Shown piece by piece: positions 58,414-64,000 of a stretch of DNA of 64,000 bases (position 1 is its first letter; every line of letters begins with the position of its first letter). The notes under the pieces are model-generated. The model ran no database searches. It was not told the origin of the DNA and worked only from the letters and a program-made list of their open reading frames with translations. The translations under genes were made by a program, and so were the position numbers. The stretch comes from Collinsella sp. An307. Lineage in GTDB: Bacteria; Actinomycetota; Coriobacteriia; Coriobacteriales; Coriobacteriaceae. The stretch is from contig NZ_NFIP01000011.1 of the NCBI RefSeq assembly GCF_002161805.1, positions 20,781-84,780 on the forward strand, given 5' to 3'.

Positions 58414-59388
58414 CTAGCGCGCGGGAGCGAGTACGGTGAGCGCGCGGGGAAGAAGATCGATTTCCGCACGCCTGAGTTCGAGCGCCTCTCCGTCTGCCTG
58501 CGCGGGATAGGCGCCATCGGTGAAGTCGATCGACACCGTGCGCGCTCGGCCCATGGTGACGTGGCGGTTGGTTACGTGCTTGCCCTCTTTGGCAGAGAGG
58601 AAGACGGGAAGCGCGAGGGCGCGGGGCAAAGGGCCCGTGGCGTAGCAGATGTCAAAGACACCGTCTTGCGGGTCGGCATCGGGCGTGATGCGGTATCCCG
58701 AGCCGTAGGTGGGTCCGTTTTGCACAGCGCAGATGATGGTCTTGAGGTCACGCTTCTCGCCGCCGTCGAGGCCAAGGCGCACGGGATAGCTGCGATAGTG
58801 CGCGCCAAAGACATTGAGTCCGCTTAACGTGTACAGAGGAGCGCCGGCGAGCTTGGTGGTGCGCCGCAACGCGGCGGTGCCGTGCGCGATAGCGGCATCG
58901 AGTCCGAAGGAGAAGGTCTCTACAAAGTATTCCGTTGCGTCGAGCGGGGCGGCAGCGTCGGCGGAGGGCGTGTAGCGGATCCGCCCCACGTCGATCTGTG
59001 TCGGCACGCAGGTAAGGGTCTGTACCAGGTCGGCATCGCACGTTACTTCGCGAAAACCGAGGGTCCGCGCAAAATCGTTACCGGAGCCCACGGGGATTAC
59101 GCCGAGAACGGGTCGCTCCGCTTCGGGGATTGTCATGAGACCGCAGGCGACCTCGTGGATGACGCCGTCCCCACCGAGCGCGAGCACGGTATCGTATCCT
59201 GCGGCGCCCGCCGCCATTTCCGTTGCGTGGCGCGGGCGCTCGGTGCGCTTGACCTCAAAGGAGCTGTCTGTGTGGAGGTACAGGGTGAGAAAGCAGCTCA
59301 GCCTCTCCGCGATGGTGCCCGCGGCGCCAGAATGGGCCGTAGGGTTAACGATGACAAGCGTTCGCCCGAACGAATAGGTTGCCGCCAT
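58414..59388 (-). CDS. Diacylglycerol/lipid kinase family protein (DagK/YegS-like)
   Basis: A 324-residue soluble lipid kinase. RTLVIVNPTAHSG and LALGGDGVIHEVACG are the N-terminal ATP-binding motifs, and VIPVGSGNDFARTLGF is the conserved G-N-D-F motif. The C-terminal beta-domain contains ICAVQNGPTYGSGYRITPDADPQDGVFDI. Likely phosphorylates diacylglycerol for phosphatidic acid recycling. ATG 59388 is chosen because GGAGG lies five bases upstream; two earlier in-frame starts lack one. It lies downstream of the rpmB terminator. Confidence 0.88.
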   Translation of the reverse strand: MAATYSFGRTLVIVNPTAHSGAAGTIAERLSCFLTLYLHTDSSFEVKRTERPRHATEMAAGAAGYDTVLALGGDGVIHEVACGLMTIPEAERPVLGVIPVGSGNDFARTLGFREVTCDADLVQTLTCVPTQIDVGRIRYTPSADAAAPLDATEYFVETFSFGLDAAIAHGTAALRRTTKLAGAPLYTLSGLNVFGAHYRSYPVRLGLDGGEKRDLKTIICAVQNGPTYGSGYRITPDADPQDGVFDICYATGPLPRALALPVFLSAKEGKHVTNRHVTMGRARTVSIDFTDGAYPAQADGEALELRRAEIDLLPRALTVLAPAR

Positions 59389-59453
59389 AAAGGCCTCCAT
59401 CTGTTGGTGTACGACTGAAAGCGTACGCGTACGCACCGACCGCGTCTAGCTAT

Positions 59454-59480
59454 AAAAAAACACCCCCGCAAGCGGGGGTG
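59454..59480 (-). terminator. Terminator of rpmB
   Basis: Perfect nine-base arms CACCCCCGC/GCGGGGGTG (59461-59480) followed on the minus strand by seven T (59454-59460). A textbook intrinsic terminator 30 bases after the rpmB stop. Confidence 0.92.
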
Positions 59481-59510
59481 CGATGACGCAAAGATTGAGG
59501 GGAGGGTCCC

Positions 59511-59699
59511 TTAGGAACGAGCGACCTTGCCGGACTTCAGGCAGGTGGTGCAGACGTTCATCTTGCGACGGTGGCCGTTCACCACAACGTAGACACGCTG
59601 GATGTTCGGACGGAACGTACGGTTGGTGACGCGGTGGGAGTGGCTGATGGAGCGACCAGCAACGGGGTGCTTACCGCAGATCTCGCAAACTTTGGACAT
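59511..59699 (-). CDS. rpmB: 50S ribosomal protein L28
   Basis: A 62-residue ribosomal protein. MSKVCEICGKHPVAGRSISHSHRVTNR...RPNIQRV and the C-terminal CTTCLKSGKV are the L28 signature, here with two CxxC pairs (the zinc-binding C+ form). ATG 59699 follows a strong AAGGAGGGTT site. Candidate -10 box TATAGT on the minus strand at 59755-59760. Single-gene unit with its own terminator. Confidence 0.97.
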   Translation of the reverse strand: MSKVCEICGKHPVAGRSISHSHRVTNRTFRPNIQRVYVVVNGHRRKMNVCTTCLKSGKVARS

Positions 59700-59760
59700 G
59701 GTTGAACCCTCCTTGGGCAGCATTTGGCGATGCCGCGTGAACAAACAAATCGGAACTATA

Positions 59761-60130
59761 GCACAAAACCAGCCCTCTACGTGCAATCTTCAAATCACCA
59801 TCAGCGGAAGCAGCATGCCGGGACGAAAAAGGGATCCGTCTCGGCCGTCGATGGCCGGCTTCTGGTTTGCGCGAGGGACAGTATTGCAGGTCAAAGCCAT
59901 CAAGGCAAGGGGTATGCCAAGATTTTTCGGCAATCTTTGGCCCGATGTTCGTACGGTACCTCATCTGTTGGCTTCCTGTGTAGAAGGGGGTCAGTGCCGG
60001 TTCTGCCGATAGCGTCTCGGCGTGTTGGGAAAAATAGCTTGGCGCTGGGCCTGTGTGCCCGCGCATTCTTTTTGCCTGCGCTCCGTCGGTGCCGGCGTTT
60101 ATCTATCCACAATCAGGCAGGGGAGGCCGC
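59761..60130. other. Non-coding gap between rpmB and the ABC exporter genes
   Basis: About 370 bases with no supported gene; all open frames here are short and lack ribosome-binding sites. It contains a candidate rpmB promoter at its left edge and presumably the exporter promoter. GGCCGTCGATGGCCGGC at about 59838-59856 can form a small hairpin. It may hold an unrecognised leader RNA, but I see no known riboswitch. Confidence 0.4.
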
Positions 60131-61990
60131 TTGAAGATCTTCAGCTTCCTCAAGAACCACAAGATCAACTTCGTTATCGCGTTGGTTCTGCTGCTCATCC
60201 AGGCGAACCTTGAACTTACGGTTCCCGGCATCATGAGCGATATCGTTGACATCGGTATCGCCCGCGGTGGTCTTACGGGCGCCGCGCCCGCAGGCGCCAC
60301 CGCCGCTGAGCTCGCCCAGATTCAGACATCCTATATTCTGAGCCAAGGCGGGCTCATGCTGGGCGTGACGCTTCTGTCGGTTGCGTGCTCGATTTTGGCT
60401 GCCTACAACGCAAGCCGCACCTCTGCCGCCATTGGACGCGAGGTGCGCCATGCCCTCTACGAGCGTGTGCTCACCTACTCGCCCGCAGAGATGGAGAAGT
60501 TCTCGACCGCATCGCTTATCACTCGCGCGACCAACGATATCCAGCAGATTCAAATGATCACGGTCATGTGTCTGCGCATCGTGCTTTTTGCCCCTTGTAT
60601 GGGCATCGGCGCCATCATCCGGGTGTTGTCGACCCCCACGGGTATGGAATGGATCTTGGTGGTCGCTATCTGCGTCATCGCTATCGCAATTGGCGTGCTC
60701 ATGGGTATCACGATGCCCAAGTTCCGTAGCATGCAGCGTCTCGTGGACCGCAACAACCTTGTGGCGCGCGAGATTCTCACCGGCATCATGCCCATTCGCG
60801 CCTTTGGTCGGCAGGCCTACGAGGAGGCGCGCTACGACGAGGCAAACCGCGCCCTCACCGGCACCTATATTTTCACCAACCGCGCGATGGCCTTTTTGGG
60901 GCCGGTGATGACGGTGGTCATGAACGCCACGACGGTCGCCATCGTTTGGTTCGGCGGTTTGGGCGTTGAGGCTGGCACCCTCGAGGTCGGTACGCTCATG
61001 GCCTATATCAACTATGTTATGCAGGTCATCATGAGCTTCATGATCCTCACGATGATCTCGGTCATGCTCCCGCGTGCCGGCGTTGCGGCGGAGCGCGTGC
61101 TCGAGGTGCTTGAGTGCGAGACCTCCATCCGCGAGCCCGAGGAGGGCAAGCGCGTCTCGCGTGCGGGGGAGAACGGCTGGCGCGGCGTCGTCTCGTTCAA
61201 CGACGTGACCTTCACCTATCCCGATGCCGATCTGCCCACGCTCGAGCACATCGATTTCACGATCAAGCCGGGGCAAACGCTCGGCATCATCGGTTCCACC
61301 GGATGCGGCAAGTCAACCCTCGTCCAGCTCATCCCACGCCTGTACGATGTGACCTCGGGTTCGGTCACGCTCGACGGGGTGGATGTGAGAAACATCCCGC
61401 TCACCGAGTTGCGCGCCCAGATCGGCTACGTTCCCCAGAGGCGCATGCTGTTCTCCGGAACGGTCGAGAGCAACATCAAATATGGTGACGAGACCATGGA
61501 CGATGCCCAGATGGAGCGTGCCGCGCGCATCGCACAGGCGATCGAGTTCATCGAGGCCAAGCCCGAGGGGTACCAGAGCCCCATCGCTCAGGGCGGCTCC
61601 AACGTGTCGGGCGGGCAGAACCAGCGCCTGCAGATTGCGCGCGCCCTGGCGATTCAGCCGAAGGTGCTCGTCTTCGACGACTCGTTCTCCGCGCTCGACT
61701 ACAAGACGGACGCGGCGTTGCGCGCGGAGCTCGCCGAGAGCTGCCGCGACGCTGCCGTCGTCATCGTGGCCCAGCGCATCGCCACCATCATGCACGCGGA
61801 CGAGATTATCGTGCTCGACGACGGGCGCATGGTCGGCAAGGGAACGCATGAGGAGCTCCTCAGGAGCTGCCCTGCCTATCTTGAGATTGCGTCCTCGCAG
61901 CTCTCTGCCGAGGAGCTTGGCCTTTCCGCCGATGCGGTCGAGGATTCGTCTGCTTGCGACGCCCCCGTTTGCGAAGGAGGTGAGCGCTGA
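60131..61990 (+). CDS. ABC exporter subunit 1, degenerate ATP site
   Basis: A 619-residue half-transporter: six transmembrane helices (about 20-330) and an NBD. Walker A GSTGCGKSTLV and the signature VSGGQNQRLQIARAL are standard, but Walker B reads VLVFDDSFSALD with Asp in place of the catalytic Glu, the pattern of the non-canonical half of heterodimeric exporters. I choose TTG 60131 with GGGAGG just upstream; a longer frame from 60053 reads through non-membrane sequence. The C-terminus has an acidic Cys-containing tail. The partner starts on the overlapping TGATG. Confidence 0.88.
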   Translation: MKIFSFLKNHKINFVIALVLLLIQANLELTVPGIMSDIVDIGIARGGLTGAAPAGATAAELAQIQTSYILSQGGLMLGVTLLSVACSILAAYNASRTSAAIGREVRHALYERVLTYSPAEMEKFSTASLITRATNDIQQIQMITVMCLRIVLFAPCMGIGAIIRVLSTPTGMEWILVVAICVIAIAIGVLMGITMPKFRSMQRLVDRNNLVAREILTGIMPIRAFGRQAYEEARYDEANRALTGTYIFTNRAMAFLGPVMTVVMNATTVAIVWFGGLGVEAGTLEVGTLMAYINYVMQVIMSFMILTMISVMLPRAGVAAERVLEVLECETSIREPEEGKRVSRAGENGWRGVVSFNDVTFTYPDADLPTLEHIDFTIKPGQTLGIIGSTGCGKSTLVQLIPRLYDVTSGSVTLDGVDVRNIPLTELRAQIGYVPQRRMLFSGTVESNIKYGDETMDDAQMERAARIAQAIEFIEAKPEGYQSPIAQGGSNVSGGQNQRLQIARALAIQPKVLVFDDSFSALDYKTDAALRAELAESCRDAAVVIVAQRIATIMHADEIIVLDDGRMVGKGTHEELLRSCPAYLEIASSQLSAEELGLSADAVEDSSACDAPVCEGGER

Positions 61991-63804
61991 TGCCCGGTCC
62001 ACGCCGTGGGCCCGCTTCCGAGTGCGCCCGTGATTTCTCCGGAACCATCAAGAAGCTGCTTGCCTACATCGCGCATGAGCGCATCGCGCTCGTTATCTCG
62101 CTCGTTTGTGCGGTGGCGTCGGTTGTCTTCAACGTCGTCGGCCCGCGCATCCTTGGCATGGCGACCACTAAGCTCTTCGAAGGGTTCACCGCCAAGCTCG
62201 CTGGCACAGGCTCCATCGACTTCAGCGGCATCTCGTATATACTTGCCGGCCTCATGTGTCTGTACGTCACCTCGGCGCTCTTCAACCTCCTCCAAGGTTT
62301 CCTCATGACGGGGCTCACGCAGCGTGTGTGCTACCGCATGCGCCGTGCGATTATCGAGAAGATCGACCGCATGCCGCTTGCCTACTTTGAGCGTACGAGC
62401 ACGGGCGACGTTCTGTCGCGCATCACCAACGACGTGGATACCGTCGGCCAGTCGCTCAACCAGTGCGTGACGCAGGTGGTGACCTCGGTGACCCAGCTCA
62501 TTGGCGTTACCGTCATGATGCTGTCGCTCTCGCTTGAGCTCGCGGGCATCACGTTTCTCACCATCCCTGTTTCACTCGTGCTGGTGGTTATCGTCGTGCG
62601 CGCCTCTCAGCGCTACTTCCGCCAGCAGCAGGCGCTGCTCGGCCGGGTGGACGGCATTGTCGAGGAGAGCTTCTCCGGGCAGAGCGTCATCAAGGTCTTC
62701 AACCGCGAGGACCGCGCGCTTGCCGACTTCGATCAGGACAACGACCGCCTCTACCACGCCGGCTGGAAGAGCCAGTTCCTCTCCGGCCTCATGCACCCCA
62801 TCATGAACTTCGTTGCCAACCTCGCCTATGTGGCGGTGGTTGCCGTGGGTGCCTTCCTTGCAATCGCGGGCACCATCACCGTGGGCGATATCCAGGCGTT
62901 TATGCAGTATGTGCGCAACTTCACGCTGCCCATCACCCAGCTCACGCAGGTGTCGAACATGGTCCAGATGCTCTCCGCGGCGGCGGAGCGCGTGTTCGAG
63001 TTCCTGGATGCGCCGGAGGAGACACCCGACGCCCCCGCGCGCGCAACGGGCGCCTGCGAGGGCAGGGTGAGCTTTAGCCACGTACGCTTTGGCTACACGT
63101 CCGATAAGACCATCATCCACGACTTCTCCTGCGAGGTGGAGCCGGGCGAGACCGTTGCCATCGTCGGTCCCACCGGTGCGGGCAAGACTACTCTCATGAA
63201 GCTTCTCATGCGCTTCTACGATGTCGACGCGGGCGCAATCTTGGTCGACGGTGTGGACGTGCGCGACCGTCCGCGCGACGAGCTGCGGAGCGACTTTGCC
63301 ATGGTGCTCCAGGACACGTGGCTGTTTGAGGGCACGATTGCCGAGAACATCCGCTACGGCCGCGAGGGGGCGACTGACGACGAGGTGAGGGCTGCCGCTC
63401 GCGCCGCGCTTGCCGATCACTTTATTCGGACGCTGCCGGGTGGCTACGACTTCTGCTTGAACGAGGACGCCTCGAACGTGAGCCAGGGCCAAAAGCAGCT
63501 TCTCACGATTGCGCGCGCCTTCATCGCGGACCGTCCCATCCTTATCCTCGACGAGGCGACCTCCAACGTGGACACGCGCACCGAGGAGCGCATCCAGCGC
63601 GCGATGGACGCCCTCATGCAGGGGAGGACGAGCTTCGTTATTGCGCATCGCCTCTCCACGATACGCTCGGCCGATAAGATCTTGGTTCTGCGCGACGGCG
63701 ACATCGTGGAGTCGGGTACGCATGAGGAGCTGCTTGCGCAGGGCGGTTTCTACGCAGAGCTTTACAACAGTCAGTTCGAGGACGTGGACGAGTGGCGCAC
63801 CTGA
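61990..63804 (+). CDS. ABC exporter subunit 2, canonical ATP site
   Basis: A 604-residue partner half-transporter. Six transmembrane helices (about 25-320) are followed by the NBD with Walker A GPTGAGKTTLM, signature reading VSQGQKQLLTIARA (Gln in place of Gly, common in these heterodimers), Walker B ILILDEATSNVD with the catalytic Glu and H-loop IAHRLSTI. Together with subunit 1 it should form a multidrug- or lipid-type exporter with one active ATP site. It overlaps the upstream stop by one base, so translation is coupled. Confidence 0.92.
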   Translation: MPGPRRGPASECARDFSGTIKKLLAYIAHERIALVISLVCAVASVVFNVVGPRILGMATTKLFEGFTAKLAGTGSIDFSGISYILAGLMCLYVTSALFNLLQGFLMTGLTQRVCYRMRRAIIEKIDRMPLAYFERTSTGDVLSRITNDVDTVGQSLNQCVTQVVTSVTQLIGVTVMMLSLSLELAGITFLTIPVSLVLVVIVVRASQRYFRQQQALLGRVDGIVEESFSGQSVIKVFNREDRALADFDQDNDRLYHAGWKSQFLSGLMHPIMNFVANLAYVAVVAVGAFLAIAGTITVGDIQAFMQYVRNFTLPITQLTQVSNMVQMLSAAAERVFEFLDAPEETPDAPARATGACEGRVSFSHVRFGYTSDKTIIHDFSCEVEPGETVAIVGPTGAGKTTLMKLLMRFYDVDAGAILVDGVDVRDRPRDELRSDFAMVLQDTWLFEGTIAENIRYGREGATDDEVRAAARAALADHFIRTLPGGYDFCLNEDASNVSQGQKQLLTIARAFIADRPILILDEATSNVDTRTEERIQRAMDALMQGRTSFVIAHRLSTIRSADKILVLRDGDIVESGTHEELLAQGGFYAELYNSQFEDVDEWRT

Positions 63805-63824
63805 GACCTTTTGCCTACCCCCTT

Positions 63825-63896
63825 TGTGCATCTCGCACGCCCTGTGTGCAATCTGCACGGCTCATGTGCAAATCGCACGGTCCGTGTGCAATCGGG
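63825..63896. repeat. Tandem 20-bp repeat, three and a half units
   Basis: TGTGCA recurs at 63825, 63845, 63865 and 63885, exactly 20 bases apart. Each full unit holds a small inverted pair GTGCA...GCAC (for example TGTGCAAATCGCAC at 63865-63878). It lies between the exporter operon and the transposase-like gene end. Confidence 0.8.
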
Positions 63897-63920
63897 ACTG
63901 CGGACGTTTTCCTGTACATC

Positions 63921-64000
63921 CTACACCGCGTAGCCGAGCAGCCTGCGGTTCTCGTCCGGCGTCCTCCAGCCCAGCGCCGCCGACGCCCGCTCCGACCGGA
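63921..64000 (-). CDS. C-terminal end of a probable DDE transposase
   Basis: Twenty-six codons are visible on the minus strand, ending ASAALGWRTPDENRRLLGYAV then TAG at 63921-63923. The LG(W/Y)RTPxE pattern near the end is common in DDE transposases of the IS3/IS30/IS481 kind. The rest lies outside the window, so the family is not certain. Confidence 0.4.
   Translation of the reverse strand, partial: RSERASAALGWRTPDENRRLLGYAV

Overview
The window is GC-rich, densely coded DNA from the chromosome of an anaerobic gut-type actinobacterium, most likely a Coriobacteriia member of the Collinsella kind. This is inferred from gene content: a clostridial-style GlgC/GlgD glycogen pathway, a single-chain iron-sulfur L-serine dehydratase, a BY-kinase capsule regulation set, Lys/Ala-rich protein tails, and frequent GTG starts with 4-nt gene overlaps. 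No database search was possible, so the genus is an inference.

Positions 1-9350 are the right end of a prophage. The order is head-tail connector, head closure and tail completion proteins, then directly the distal tail protein, a tail-associated protein, a BppU/collagen-like fibre and a BspA-type leucine-rich-repeat protein. The tail tube, chaperone and tape-measure genes are absent, and no lysis genes follow, so the phage looks defective. Behind the fibre genes sits a compact two-gene operon of unknown function (6473-8642) that I regard as the best candidate for an undescribed system. The prophage ends in a 54-bp copy of the 3' part of tRNA-Glu (9298-9351). A tRNA-Gln/tRNA-Glu pair follows at 9715-9874.

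Positions 10036-24000 hold core chromosome genes: a YbhN-type membrane protein, an alpha/beta hydrolase, a MacB-like ABC transporter with a two-component system upstream on the same strand, an L,D-transpeptidase, L-serine dehydratase (sdaA) and glutamyl-tRNA synthetase (gltX). Between sdaA and gltX is a 530-bp repeat-rich gap that contains a 43-bp palindrome.

Positions 24124-32545 hold a catalytically dead ABC-type ATPase paired with a YhgE/Pip membrane protein, a capsule control triad (Wzz-like protein, BY-kinase, PHP phosphatase), and two broken accessory genes: a frameshifted DUF2971-like gene and an AAA-ATPase-like gene that has lost its nuclease core.

Positions 32777-42100 are housekeeping genes: glmM, metK, a Phd/RelE-type toxin-antitoxin pair, priA, def, fmt, rsmB and an FmdB-type zinc ribbon gene.

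Positions 42232-55203 are a complete glycogen metabolism cluster on the minus strand, transcribed in the order glgB, glgP, glgC, glgD, glgA, then a GH13-GH77 fusion gene. GlgC/GlgD make ADP-glucose, GlgA polymerises it, GlgB branches it, GlgP degrades it, and the fusion protein hydrolyses and rearranges maltodextrins. GlgA and GlgB carry unusual basic Lys/Ala/Pro tails.

Positions 55542-64000 hold a thiamine pyrophosphokinase gene, metY, mscL with an appended zinc ribbon, a diacylglycerol kinase-like gene, rpmB, a heterodimeric ABC exporter, a short 20-bp tandem repeat and the end of a probable transposase gene.
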